Source: Diphasiastrum complanatum
Lineage: Eukaryota; Streptophyta; Lycopodiopsida; Lycopodiales; Lycopodiaceae
DNA length: 64,000 nucleotides
Assembly (NCBI GenBank): GCA_029204225.1
Contig: CM055109.1
Location: forward strand, 19,960,267-20,024,266
Direction: 5' to 3'
Under the pieces are notes generated by a model that was given only the letters and a program-made list of their open reading frames with translations, searched no databases and was not told the DNA's origin. Each line of letters starts with the position of its first letter. The stretch's first letter is position 1. This document shows, in pieces, positions 23,811-35,589 of this stretch. The translations under genes were made by a program, and so were the position numbers.

Positions 23811-24061
23811 GTTAAGAAAACACAATTTAAACACCCGACCGGATCAATCACCACAACACAACGTCAAGTGCAACAGGACAAGACAACAAAATTACTCTCC
23901 TCAACCTGTATATTCAACTGATGAGTAAGTACAAAGATAAGTTGCTTAAAAGCTCTCAAAGGGCTCGTAAAAGAAAGATGGCCCGATAACTCTAGAACTA
24001 AGCACACGTGGTGCCGTCGAAATAAGAAAGCACTGTATAAGTCGATCATTGCTATTTTAAC
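23811..24061 (-). repeat. 5' LTR of copia B
   Basis: Same length as 12256-12506, about 7 differences in 251 bp. Termini are GTTAAG and TTTTAAC on the plus strand. Confidence 0.9.
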
Positions 24062-24424
24062 TAAGCTCTTCATACTTCAACTTCCGATTCAACTAGTATG
24101 TTGTGGCATTTCAGATTAGGCCATTTAAATCTTAATAGTATTCAACAAATGTCAAATCAGCATCTAGTTCAAGATCTTCCTTCCATTGATACTCCGTGTG
24201 AAAACTATATTATCATCAAGTATTCTAGAAGTCCATTCATTTCCGATTCTGTTTACACTTCTAGGGATTTGCTAGATCTTGTGCATAGTGACATTTGTGG
24301 CCCGATGCAAACCATTTCCACAGGGGGAGCTGTTTACTTTCTAACCTTTATTGATGATTTTTCTCGAAGAACTGCAACTTATTTTCTAAAGAACAAATCC
24401 GAGGCTACCGAGTTCAAGGGCTAA
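24062..24424 (+). pseudogene. Copia C integrase, truncated
   Basis: The continuation of copia C after the B insertion: ALHTSTSDST then MLWHFRLGHLN (zinc domain), LVQDLPSIDTPCENYII, DLVHSDICGPMQTIS with the first catalytic Asp, and FIDDFSRRTATYFLKNKSE. The CXXC reads CENY, so the second Cys is lost. Homology stops at about 24416 and the rest of the pol gene is absent. Confidence 0.85.
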
Positions 24425-27400
24425 TTCCAGTGTGAAGCATACTTTTCAAAATTGATAGAGTGCACTTCTACATGATTAATTTTGATAAAGATGCTAAGAA
24501 TTAGTACGAATTCATTTGTGATTCTCTGTTTCTTGAGGAATCTTCCAATTGATGTAGAATGATCTGCTTGCTTGATACCACCAGGTTTTTGCTTGGTTAA
24601 AATTGGATAATGTGCATGCGGGCCTTAATGTTCTGAATCATATCATATTTTTTGAGTTCATAGATAAATGGAGAGTGAGTCTATTTATCCTGTTTTTTAT
24701 GGACTGTTAACAATTTTTACATGATTCAGATGTGTGCATGTTGAGGATCAGGGATTTATTATATTCAAAATCCTCTCAGAACTGCAAAAGTGAACATTAC
24801 TGGTAATTGCAATTATACTAAATTTAAAGGGATATTTTGCATGATGTTGCAGTTCCTGTAAGTTAGAAATTTCTAACTTCCCTTGCTTTTTAGAACTTGT
24901 ATTCTATGGAAAAAGCAAAGAGTGGTGTAACCCTGTCTTGTGAAACCATTCTCTAGTTGATGCTTTCTTCCCAGACCTTTGCACGTTGATGTTTCTCCTG
25001 AGAGCTCAAAATTCTAGAATCTATGTTTATGATAGCAGTTTTGTTGCTTCTCGCGCTTCTGATAAAAATGATTGTTTGAGGGTCGTGGAATGGCAATAAA
25101 ATGGCTGTGGGTGGAGACCTGAACCAGTGAGGCACCTGTGAACGCCATTGTTGGCAGCGTGAGGAGGATATTGAGCGACTAGTGCGGCTGAGGAGCTTTG
25201 ATTGATGGCAGCTGGGATTCTGTGAGCCTGGTGGGTGTGAGGCTAATTTTGACTTTTGAAACCCTTCTTAGGGTTTAGAAGTGGGGAAGCCTTGTTAACC
25301 CATGCAAAGAGTTTGTTTAACTTCTTGTTCCCCAAGTGTGAACTGGGTGCATGGTGTGTGGAGGCCCTGACCCGGTTGTTTGCATGCCTCAATTAGTTCA
25401 CTGAGTTGTGCATGTATTGCTTTGATGTCATAATTTTTGCAAAAGGGTTTTAATGCATTTGGGATAATGCATGGCTATTTGTAATGAATTTTTGGTTACA
25501 TAGCCCTATTTTTTCTAAAACCTTTACAAAAATATAGATGTAATCAAAGTTTTGGTCGATTCTGGAAGGGTTTTTTTGTAAATCTACCTAATTCGACAGT
25601 TGAGAATGAATTACCTATTCTTCTAACCTTAATCGGAAGAATCTTTGGAGAATAATTCTATTATCCTAACTACTATGTCTATGTGATTGGATCCATGGAT
25701 TTAGGATTGGTAAGAAAATACCGTTCTTCATGGTAATTTTCTCCAGGCTAGTGCCCGACAAATGGAAATTTGATTTCTTGGTACTGGGCTTTTTATCCGT
25801 TTAACTTTGGAATAGGAATATTCTCAGTTAAATGGTAATTTTTGTTGTTCTTCCTTTTGGACTTGGTGATGCACCAATAGGCCTATCCTAAATGATTTTG
25901 ATCTTTAGAATTGGGCAATTTAAGCTTTTCAGATACTTGTTAAAGTTAACAATGGAATAAGGTCGTAATTTTTGAGACATAGCTCTATATTCGGGTTTTG
26001 AATATTGTCAAAGAATACCCGAAAACCAAATTTTATGAACTTTTCATTAAGTTCAAGCAACTTTAACGAAGTAATGAAAATGAAACTAGTGTAGTTAGAA
26101 AGGAAGTAGCCTAACATTTACTTGTGTCAACGGAGCTTTCGGGGCCTTCGCTAGAAGAATTTTCGGGTGACCGAAAAATCTAAGGGAGGAGGAAAATGAG
26201 ACACATGTGTAGGTAAATGTGATAATGTTGTCTAATTTGGATTGTTTAATAATCCCTGTTTGGAAATTGCATAGCACTGGTTTTTTGAATTCATTAAGTT
26301 GAATTTATTTCGAATATCTATAGGACCATGAGTCGACCCTATTTGTTAATGGAAATTGTGACATGGAACGAGAATGACACTTGGTTCACATTTGTACTAT
26401 GAGAACCTTATTCCTAAGAGTTGTAACTCTCAAATGGTAGGAATTCGGGATGATAGTACCAACCATAGGGGTTGTTTTATGTGACAGTAAAGCCATGTGC
26501 AGATTCTTGTTAAATCACAATTTTGTAAATGGATTATTGCGATCCATTAGGAACAAAATTGGGGGTACTCCAGTATTTGGTGGAATAGATATGTGCATAT
26601 CTGGTATTGGAAATCCAGATCAAGATTTTAGATCTCTGGATTATCGGATAATGCAATTAGTGATCTTCTTGAAGGAATTGAATTCCTTGTACCATTTCGG
26701 ATTTAGATATTGGATATCTATTGGTAAATCTCTAGTGATTATTTTGAATAATTTGGAACTAGAGGAGATTTGGGGGTTTTTGAGCTGTGAGATATTCATG
26801 AATATGGGAAGTAGTGGTAAAGATTGAATTAAGGTTCACTGTTTGGCTACCAAGTACCATTTAGTTATGGATTGGATCAATAGAATAAAGCTTTAATCTT
26901 AACCTTATATCGAAAGATGTCTGTATAAGTCAGCCTAATCTTAGTTGGTGCACTAAGATCTGAAGTAGGTTGAATGATTGAAAGAATTTTGTTGATAAAA
27001 GTATGATGGTTGGAAAACTTGTGATGTGGAATTATTCACTTCAGAGATTTCCCAGATATGTTATTTACTCGAGAGAAATAGAAACTTCTGTAGCTGAGTC
27101 ACAAGATTTTCAATGAGATATGTGAGTAACATATGCGGATTTTGGAGGAATCTGCCAGATAAGGACATATGTGTTTATGTATTGGGTCATAGTGAGATTT
27201 TTCTCATATGTGCACGATTAATCTTGTGTGGATCTACTATGTATTCCTGGTTACTAAGGTTATCTGGTGCACTTAACCTAGTTGAGGAACATAGACATAT
27301 GATCAAGTATTGTGTTTGGCAATTACTTGGAGAGTTAACAGATCTGTTTTGATAGATCTATAGGTTAACTTATAAGTGATTTGGATATGGGTCTAAATGT

Positions 27401-28009
27401 GGTATTGTACATGTACAATTGAGATCTGCACCTAGACATTTAAGATTTCTAAATCATGAGCAATTAGCTTGAGTAGTTGACTTACTCTTGTGGAAGTTAA
27501 TTGGTACAACGGACAATGTGAAGAAAATTCACCGGAAACTGTTTGCTTTGTGTGTATTGCTTGTAAGACACATAATTTATGAGTCATTCAGATTCATTAA
27601 AGAATTGTGTGCATAGGATACCGACTTCTTGGATGAGTATTTCTCAGTTGAGAAATAGGCTTGATTCATTAGTGATAGTATCCCAGTGAGCTCAATTGGA
27701 TACCGGATCCTAATGGTGCCAAGAATGGTAAACTAAATTTTGGGAATTCAGTAAAACTTTGAAATCTCTAGATGTTGTTCTAGGAGATTGTATAAAGTTT
27801 ATATTGTTAAAGATGAATGTTATAATAGTCTTAATTTAAATAAGAATTGGCTTGAAAGAATATTCTTGGAATCCAGTGATTTTCCTTGTAGAAAATATTT
27901 CAGAATGATTCTTATATTTTCTGAGTAGTATGTTGTACATATACTCCAGTATTTTTCAATGATTAAGTATGATTTTAGAATCCTGAAATTATGATTGACG
28001 AGTCATAAC
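24425..28009. other. AT-rich region, no recognisable gene
   Basis: No domain motif is seen on either strand. The longest frame (26450-26827, plus, 125 codons) lacks known motifs and splice support. The part nearest 28000 may be further decayed pol of copia D. Otherwise I see nothing. Confidence 0.5.
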
Positions 28010-28099
28010 ATTCTAAATGTTTATGATTGACGGATCATAAACTGATACTTAAAGATCATTTGAAGATTATAAGAAAATGTGAAGATTCTTAAGATAATG

Positions 28100-28966
28100 A
28101 GTAATTCTTGATCAATTGGGTGAGTTAAGGACTTAAATCTGTTGGTTGTACATGTGACTGATATAGACAGGAACAGACTTGAAGTAAACATTCGAGTCTG
28201 CCGAGTTTGGAATAAAATCATTCTCGATTAGAAATGCATTGATTTTTTGAAACCAGGCTCTTGGTGATTGTTTCAGACATACAGAGCCTTATGGATTTTG
28301 CATACTAGGTGCTCCTTGCCCCTGAGCTCGTACCCCTCTGGCTGCGACATATAGATCTCCTCTTCGATAGTCTCGTTGAGGAAGGTAGTCTGGACATCCA
28401 TTTGGCGGACTTCAAGATCGGTTGTAGCTACAAAGGAGAGTAGTAATCTGATCGAAACATGCTTAGCAACAGGACTGAAGGTCTCTGAATAATCCAGATC
28501 TAGAATCTAAGAGAAGCCTTTGGCGACAAGCCTGGCCTTGTATCGATTTAATCTTCCTTCAACATCATAAATCGCTTTGAATATCCATTTGCATGGAATC
28601 GGATTTCGATCCTTTGGCAGCTCAGTAATAGTCCATGTTTGATTCTCGATGAGAGAATCAAATTCAGTGTCCATTGCAACTTTCCACTGGTCAGCATCAG
28701 GTGTCGACATTGTCTCTGAAACAATGTTTGGTCTTGCACAAAGTAGCAGGCTGGATCGTCCATGAATTGAGATGGAGGCTGTCTGGATTGGTTCGATCTT
28801 CTGGGTTGAACTTCGATCCTCTAATGTGGTTCGACTTATCGAGGGTGTAATTCTTTGTCGGAGTCGGTGTCGAATTGCTGATCAGTCCTGAGTTCAGAGT
28901 TGTCGACTTTGGGATTGGAAATTGACGTAGCTTTTTCCTTGAGGTCGAGTAATTGTTCTTCCACAA
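28100..28966 (-). pseudogene. Copia D reverse transcriptase, N-terminal part
   Basis: Shows WKVAMDTEFDSLIENQTW, PIPCKWIFKAIYD, YKARLVAKGFS, then a stop, DYSETFSPVAKHVSIRLLL, VRQMDVQTTFLNETIEEEIY and CKIHKALY. After a frameshift LKQSPRAWF follows, then a degraded NAFLIENDFIPNSADSNVYF-like stretch. The YVDD catalytic motif cannot be recognised. Confidence 0.8.
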
Positions 28967-28969
28967 AAA

Positions 28970-30200
28970 TGACGTCTCTACTGGTGAACGATTTCCGACT
29001 GTAGTTGTAGATCTTGTATGCTTTGTGGTCTGGGGAATAGCCGATGAAAAATCGACTTTCTGTTGTTGTCGTTCAGCTTCCTTCTTAGATCAACAGAGAT
29101 CTGAACGTAGGCTATGCATCCAAATACTCGAATATGCTTGAGTGATGGTTTTGATCCTGATGGATCGATTTTTTAGATAGGCAGCTATAGTAACAGCTTC
29201 TGCCCAAAATTTCTTTGGAAGAGAGGCATGGGCCAGCATGCTCTTGGCACTTTTGATGAGTGTCCAATTCTTCCTCTCAGCTACGCCATTGGACTGAGGT
29301 GAGTAGCCGGTTGTGTATTGCTAATGTATTCCATTGACCTTGCAAAAGTCCTTGAATTCGGTGGAGATGAATTCTCCCCCTCCATCAGTACATAGAGCCT
29401 TGATTTTTCTCTGGGTCTGATTTTCAGCAGATGCCTTGAATTGCTTAAAGAACTTGAAAGCTTCAGATTTGTTCTTCAGACAATATGTAGTAGTTTTTTG
29501 AGAGAAGTCATCAATGAATGTTAAGAAATAGAGGGCTCTCCCTGTGGAAGCAGTCTGCATAGGGCCACAAATGTCGCTATGTACAAGATCAAGAAAATCT
29601 TTGGAAGTATGAATTGAATCATAAATAAAAGGACTTCTAGCATGCTTGCTAATAATACAGCTTTCACATGGAGAAGTTGGTTTGCTGACAGAAGGAAGAT
29701 CTTGCACTAGATTCTGAATCAACATTTGCTGAATACTATTGAAGTTTCGATGGCCTAATTTGAAATGCCAAGCATATCAGTCAATTCAAAAGTGGATGAA
29801 TGAAGAGCTTGGCTATTTGTCGAGTAGCAGTGACTAAACTTGTAAAGAAAGCCACATCGTCTACCAAAAGCTAGAACTTTCTTAGACTTATCGAGTATGG
29901 TGCAGCCCTCTGTATCGAATTCAACCCTTCGACCAAAATCAATGATTCTGCTTATCGAAAGCAGATTTTTGGTAAGGTTAGGAACATGAAGAACGTTGGA
30001 CAACAACTTTACATCACCTTTCTGGAACTTGACTTTGATTGTTCCTTCACCTTCAATAGAATGAGATGAGTTGTCTCCAAGTGGCACAACTCTTGAATGG
30101 GTGAATGGCTTGTAGCATTGGAACTAGTCTCGATGGTGAGTCATATGTTGAGTTGCTCATGAGTCCAAGTACTAGGAGTCGATATCCTGATGTTCTCCAA
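28970..30200 (-). pseudogene. Copia D protease and integrase
   Basis: The protease site is broken by stops (about 30170-30145, where family members read WYLDSGATQH). The linker matches copia C closely (NVLHVPNLTKNLLSIS). The integrase has CESCIISKH, HSDICGPMQTAS, CTDGGGEFISTEF and, after a stop at 29321, SNGVAERKNWTLI. All three catalytic acidic residues remain visible. A Ser/Thr/Pro-rich linker leads to the RT. Confidence 0.82.
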
Positions 30201-30299
30201 CCTTGGTCATAAAGGCAGTTTCATCTTCCTCTTGTTGCTGGATCGAGTGACTAGTTGTAACAATATTGGATTGTTGTTGGAACTACTTTTTCTTCTCGT

Positions 30300-31110
30300 T
30301 GTTGTACTTCAAAGTTTGGCAGTCCTTGATGAGATGACCAGTCCTCTTACAGTATTTACAGAATAGCTTCTGTCGTTGTTGAAATGATGAAGGCTCTAAA
30401 GTTGATGCTTCATTTTGGTACAGGCTGCTACATGTTGCTCTTCTTGTCAGGATAATCTAACTGTGTAGATCTCTTGGATCTAAACTTCTGATTTCTTTTA
30501 GAATATAGAGCTTGAGGATCCGATCCTGAGCCTGAGGTAGATGCAGTTATTCTGATCTCCTCTTGTAGTAGCATCAAGATTACTCTTGATAGAGTGAGAT
30601 GCTCGGGTCAAAATTGCCATGACCCAATTTTCATAGGCATCAGGTAGACTCGATAATAGAGTCATAACAACATCGGTATCTTCAATGACTGAGCTAGTTG
30701 GAGTCATCTGCTCCATAAGATTTTTTAAGGTGTTGAGATGACTCAAAATACTATCTACATCAGACATTCTCAGGGTAAATAATTTCTTCCTCAAATGAAA
30801 TTTGGAAGTGACGTCCCTGATATTGTAAAGAGTTGCTAGGATATTCCATGCATCCTTAGCAGTATGAGCAGCTCGTATATGGCTGATTTGAGAGTCTTTG
30901 ATATTGAGAGTAATCATGGCGAGTGCCTGCCACCACTCAATCTCCATTTGGTGATGATGGCTGCATCACCTTCTGGCTTGACCTCTGTGCCATCAACTAT
31001 GTCCCACAGTTCTTTGGCAAGTAAAACTACTATCATCTTGAACTTCCAAAGATGGTAGTTATGTCCATCGAGTTTGTTGATCAGAGAGATATATCCATTG
31101 TGGTATAGAG
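30300..31110 (-). pseudogene. Copia D gag with zinc knuckle
   Basis: Two segments of copia gag: LWKFKMIVVLLAKELWDIVDG near 31060-30990, then after a frame break WWQALAMITLNIKDSQISHI to 30498. The CCHC knuckle CKYCKRTGHLIKDC lies at about 30325-30366. Stops separate gag from protease. Confidence 0.78.
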
Positions 31111-31234
31111 TGATAGATCGTTGGTAGAAACAACGATATCAGAATATTGTTGGCAGTGCACTTGTTTATGAACGATGTCTTGGTAGAAACAAGACTGATA
31201 ACCTACAATAGAAATGCAGATTACAAAATCACCC

Positions 31235-31246
31235 GCTCTGATACCA
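31235..31246 (-). promoter_or_regulatory. Primer-binding site of copia D
   Basis: TGGTATCAGAGC on the minus strand, directly abutting the CA end of the LTR. Confidence 0.92.
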
Positions 31247-32013
31247 TGTTGGAAATAAGTGGGATAGCAACGGAAGTAGAACAATGGACAGTTGTAGATC
31301 GAAAGTGCAACAGTTACCAACAATAATCAAGATGAATAAACAACAGTAATATTCTAATAAAACAAACTAGTAGTGTGAAAAAATATGTGCTCATGATAAA
31401 AATCCGAAGGTGAGTACATGGGCGTGAAGTTGCGCACAATTCAGTGAGTCGCAAATATTTTAGAGCTTTCGTCTTTTATAGATAACTAACCAAAAAGATA
31501 TTTATTTACAAGATATTTTCAAGTCTTTCAGGCCAGTGCTTTTCTACCTACTTAATTAATTACAACTGCCTTGTAGTTGGTAATCGCCTTTTAAGTAATA
31601 TAGATTATGTACAAGTAGGTGAACTGCCATAAAGTCTTGGATCAACATTTCCTTGATGACGAAGTCAGATTTGTCGGCTTGGTCCGATTTGTCGGCTTCG
31701 TCTGATTTGTCGGCTTCATCAGATTTGTTGGTTGAGTCAGATTTGTTGGTTGCCTCAGATTTGTTGACTGAGTCAGATTTGTTGGTTGCCTTAGATTTGC
31801 TGACTGAGTCAGATTTGTGGGTTGAGTCAGATTTGTGGGTTGAGTCAGATTTGTTGGTAGCTTTAGATTTGTCGGCTGAGTCAAATTTGTTGGTTGTCTC
31901 AGATTTGTTGGTTGCCTCAAATTTGTCGGCTTCCTCAGATTTGTCGGTTGAGTCAGAATTTTTTAAGATGCTCATTACTGAATGGATTTGGTCCTGAGCA
32001 TAGAAATCCAACA
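31247..32013 (-). repeat. 5' LTR of copia D
   Basis: A 767-bp LTR with canonical TGTTGGATTTC...ATTTCCAACA ends on the minus strand. A TATCTATAAAAG TATA-box candidate lies near 31480. The U3 side holds a 288-bp minisatellite. The partner LTR is missing. Confidence 0.82.
31668..31955. repeat. Minisatellite, 16 x 18 bp, inside an LTR
   Basis: Sixteen consecutive units of exactly 18 bp with consensus GATTTGTYGGYTGMSTCA on the plus strand. Because the unit is a multiple of three, open frames run through it; on the minus strand it encodes KSDSTN/KSEATN/KSDEAD-type hexapeptides within a 158-codon frame (31556-32032). The frame lies in U3 of the LTR. I do not call it a gene, since tandem multiples of three create such frames automatically. 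Confidence 0.95.
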
Positions 32014-33240
32014 GTCTCACCGTAGACCTCACAAGAAAGCAACAATATCTCTTAGATCTAGAAATACTATATCTAAAAAATGGGAATGCAAAAGGTTGGG
32101 AATATGGAAGTAGGGAATATGGGGTGGGGAGTGTGGATTTGGGAATGAACTTAACCCCAAGCCCTCATAGTTCAACCTTTTATTGTGCATGAAGCTATTG
32201 AGAAAATAAATTTGCTTGAGTCAATGTGATCTAAATAAGATAGCCCCTCATTTGTTGATTATTTTAATACCGTAGTGATGTTTGGCATTTCATACTAATG
32301 GTGCACTAACATTATCCACCACAAATCCACAACGATGGCGACCCGAAGTTATCAAGTAACTACCATAACATTATGAATTTAGATAAGCTATATAAGATGA
32401 GATGGCTCTTGAGTAGAGAAATATGATCACAAGCTCCATGCTAAGGGATTCAGACCATGTCATCCTACTAAAGATGTTATTCTCACTCTCAAGGCCAACA
32501 TTGGACATTGTTAACCGTTGCAAGGGGACATTTGTTGCTTCATAAAGTTTTGACATGAGTCAGACATCACAGAAATGTTGTGCTTGATTTGTAAGGCTAG
32601 TCGTATGTGAATTTTTCATAACAAATATTCCATTGTGGTAAACAATGAGACAAGAATCAATCTCCTTCTGAATATTAGGGTTGAGGATAAGTTTACAAGA
32701 CATCTATTCTCAGGGAGAATTTCCAAATTCATTCCCTTGTTGCCAAAGTTTTTACCGTATGTTGTGCACAGTCTGTATCCACTTTGTTTGATGCATGAGC
32801 AAGGTAACAAGTTTTTTTCTTAAGACATTACAAAATTACCAAGTAATACAAATAAACAATGACTTGACTAACTATGTGAGGGTGTTTCTCACAATGCACT
32901 GATATAAAAATGCAAAGAACACAATTTTACTCCAGAAAACAGTGGAGAATATTTTGTATCTTATCAGACTACCAGAAGCCTGCAATGGAAAGTTTTTGGG
33001 CAAATGCTGGCTTCCCATAGAGAATAGGCAACAAATATCATATTTTTTTGGTCAAGATCACATGCTTTTTATTTTGTAGTGCAATGCCTGGAACCAGAAT
33101 TTTTTTATTTTGGAGTGCAATATTGGCCTTCAGAACCAGGCTCTTTGCTACTTTTTGCTAGCTGCAACAACTTTTCCCTGACCTCCTATTTCTGCAGGAA
33201 GTGAATGTTGATTCATCGTGCAATCCAAATTACCACCAGC
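32014..33240. other. No recognisable feature
   Basis: AT-rich sequence outside the LTR of copia D. No motif-bearing frame, repeat array or RNA gene could be recognised. Confidence 0.5.
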
Positions 33241-33249
33241 ATCTAGGCA

Positions 33250-33439
33250 ATGGGAGAGAAAGTCTGACCCACAAACCGAAGATGCAGCACCTCAAAGTAT
33301 AGATATAAAGCTCGTTACGAAACACTCTAGAAATTGAAAAACAAAGAAACTAGTAGAAAAACTCTACTAAAAATAGAAAAAAACCACCAAATCTGATGGG
33401 GAAAGGATCTAATGCTCTGATACCAAAATTGTCATGTGC
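33250..33439 (-). other. LTR end, primer site and leader joined to chromodomain
   Basis: The minus strand reads GCACATGACA (33439-33430, the typical 3' end of an LTR), ATTT, then TGGTATCAGAGC (33425-33414), followed by leader-like sequence. The same inverted termini bound the LTR of element F. No gag follows; the leader decays by about 33250. Confidence 0.65.
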
Positions 33440-33640
33440 ACCCAGGTGGCATTCTCAACAGGCTGATCCTTCCACTTGATTAGATATTCTTGGTACAGAG
33501 TATGACGAGTTTGCATCTCTCTACGACGGGTTTGCATCTCTCTACCACTAAGAATCTCCTCTGGCTCATGTGAAAGTTGTTGAGAATCCAATGGGGGAAC
33601 TAGAACACTGTCGCCTACCATATTATCTGATCTGGCTAAG
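33440..33640 (-). pseudogene. Gypsy E chromodomain
   Basis: Contains LSHEPEEILSGREMQTRRRE, a duplicated EMQTR heptad, and YLIKWKDQPVENATW, the chromodomain core typical of chromovirus integrases. It ends at the LTR-end sequence. In the family this domain guides integration to particular chromatin. Confidence 0.8.
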
Positions 33641-33731
33641 GCCTTTCGTAACTGACTTACATGAAAAACTGGAAAAGCCTTACTACTGCGGTGGGAGTTC
33701 TAGCTCGTAGGTGACTTCGCCAAGTTTCCTG

Positions 33732-34260
33732 CTAATGGTAAACGAACCACACTCCTATTTTGAGGGTTTTAGAGTCAACTGGGACTCGCAAGTAGACTTT
33801 TCCACAAGGAGAGAACTGCACATCCCATCTGTGCGGATCTGCATAATGCCTGGCACGATTATGGGATTGCTTGATGCTACACTTAGCGTGTTCTATCATT
33901 TGGTTTAGGTCTAAAAAGTTTCTGGCTGCTTCAACTTTTTCATGCTTAAACCCCACAGCCGTGGGGGAGCGTGGCTAAAAACCATACATTAGCATAAATG
34001 AGCTGTATCTCGTTGCTGAATGTTTGGTACTGTTATAAGAAAACTTACTGTCCCAGTCGTTGACTATGCCGAAAGGAAGACTGTATAATTTAAATAGCCC
34101 TTCTATAAACAACCTTGCTAACTTTGGAGCTCTGACGGTTGTTTTTGTCGAAATAAAGTGGGCCATTCTGGTCAACTGATCAACTGTGAGCCAAATAGCG
34201 TCATGACCCTTCTGGGTCTTAGGCAGGTTCACTATGAAATTCATGGAAATACTTTCCCAT
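33732..34260 (-). pseudogene. Gypsy E integrase, internally deleted
   Basis: WESISMNFIVNLPKTQKGHD carries the start of the integrase core, with Asn where the first catalytic Asp is expected. AIWLTVDQLTRMAHFI and LPFGIVNDWDSKF (second Asp region) follow. The sequence then jumps to YNSTKHSATRYSSFMLMYGF, losing the catalytic Glu. A stop/frameshift leads to the GPY/F-like EAARNFLDLNQMIEHAKCSI and RVPVDSKTLKIGVWF segment. Confidence 0.82.
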
Positions 34261-34264
34261 ATAT

Positions 34265-34953
34265 CTAAGGGCTATAGGAGCCCTCCTGCTCTAAGACTTT
34301 AGCATAAAGCTTACGCTTCTTGAGTAGCCAGAACACCTTTCTAAGGTGTTTTAGATGCTCCTTGCTTGACTTGCTATACACAAGGATGTCATCTAAAAAT
34401 ACGACTATGGACTTGCCTAAGTATGGTTTGAGGACACTGTGCATCAGCGCCATAAAGGTAGTTGGAGCATTGGTGAGCACAATGGCATCACCTTAAACTC
34501 ATAATGGCCGTGATGAGTCCTAAAAGTTGTTTTTGGGACATCTTCCGCTTTTATACTGACCTGATGATATCCTGATCTGAGGTCTATTTTACTAAAATAC
34601 TTAGCCCCATTGAGTTGATCAAACAACTTGTTTGCTCGAGGCATTGGGTACTTATTCTTGATTGTGACCTTATTGAGGGCTCTGTAATCTACACAAAAAC
34701 GCATTGACCACTCCTCCTTTTTCACCAAAACCATTGGTGATGCCCATGGTGAACTACTGGTCTGAATTTGGCCTTTCCTAAGATAATCTAATAACTGCCT
34801 AGTTATTTCTCTATCCTCTGATCGGCTAACCCAATATGGAGGTTTGGAAACAGGTGCTGTGCCAGGTACTAGGTTTATAACATGATCTACGTCTCTGCTA
34901 GGTGGTAAACCATGCAGTAAATCTTCAAGAAAAACATCTTCAAATTCAGACAA
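34265..34953 (-). pseudogene. Gypsy E reverse transcriptase
   Basis: Shows the gypsy pattern [79 protein letters not shown], a break near 34480, [20 protein letters not shown] and the catalytic FLDDILVYSKSSKEHLKHL. The protein ends abruptly after LYAKVL, where a deletion joins integrase sequence. Confidence 0.88.
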
Positions 34954-35589
34954 TAAAGTTTCTAATTTATTTACTTGAGACGGTAAAAAATTGATACTTG
35001 GTGCTCGCTATCCCCGGTCAGAGCTCTGCTGCAGACATCATGCTCCCCATGCAACTGGATTTCCTTGCCATTACGCTGAAAGTTGAGGGTGCTCTCCTAA
35101 TAATTTCTTTGGAGGGAAGGCCCTATAAGTTGTAGAGCCAGTCCCGAGAACAAGATCTGTGCGATCCAGGTGCATTATTTGAAAGTTAATTTCATCTTGA
35201 TACCCCTGAACATCAAGACTTAACTTTACCATAGTTTCTCAAATTTTGTTGTGTTCACCCTTAGCCAAAGAAACTATATACCTATGCTCACTAGGTATCT
35301 TTGGAAGTCTGAGTTTCTTGACTAGGGTGTAGTTGATAAAATTATGGGTTGTCTCATCACCAACCATGACTCCAACTGATTGGTTGCCAATTTTGCCATG
35401 CATACGTACTAGATCATGTGGCCAAAGATCATGTGGAGGGCCTCCCTAGCTTTGTAGAGGTCAATTGGCAACGGTGTTTATGGTCTTCATGAAACACTTC
35501 TATATCGGTAGCTGCCAAGTCATTTGGGAAGCTCATGGTCTATACAAGGTGAACTTGTTTTTTTATCTTTTTTAATAAACGGCCCCTTG

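Larger units (their letters stand above)
12256..24061 (-). mobile_element. Copia B, LTR retrotransposon (host of A, nested in C)
   Basis: A minus-strand Ty1/copia element with two 251-bp LTRs (23811-24061 as 5', 12256-12506 as 3') differing at about 7 positions by eye. It has an initiator-Met primer site, a 1.2-kb leader, and gag, protease, integrase, reverse transcriptase and RNase H in order. It interrupts copia C; a short ACTA repeat at both edges is consistent with a target duplication. Its integrase is split by copia A. Without A it is about 6.0 kb. Several stop codons and a damaged zinc knuckle make it inactive. Confidence 0.9.
28010..32013 (-). mobile_element. Copia D, 5' LTR to reverse transcriptase
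   Basis: A minus-strand Ty1/copia element of the same family as fragment C. It has a 767-bp 5' LTR, primer site, gag, CCHC knuckle, protease, integrase and an RT that fades into unreadable sequence below about 28250. RNase H and 3' LTR are not found. Many stops and frameshifts mark it as an old copy. Confidence 0.85.

Noticed and set aside
26450-26827. 125-codon plus-strand frame
   Set aside because: No recognisable motif, AT-rich context with similar short frames around it; not enough to call a gene.
31668-31955. Regular 18-bp repeats that could suggest a CRISPR-like array
   Set aside because: Units are contiguous with no spacers and lie inside an LTR of a eukaryotic retrotransposon.
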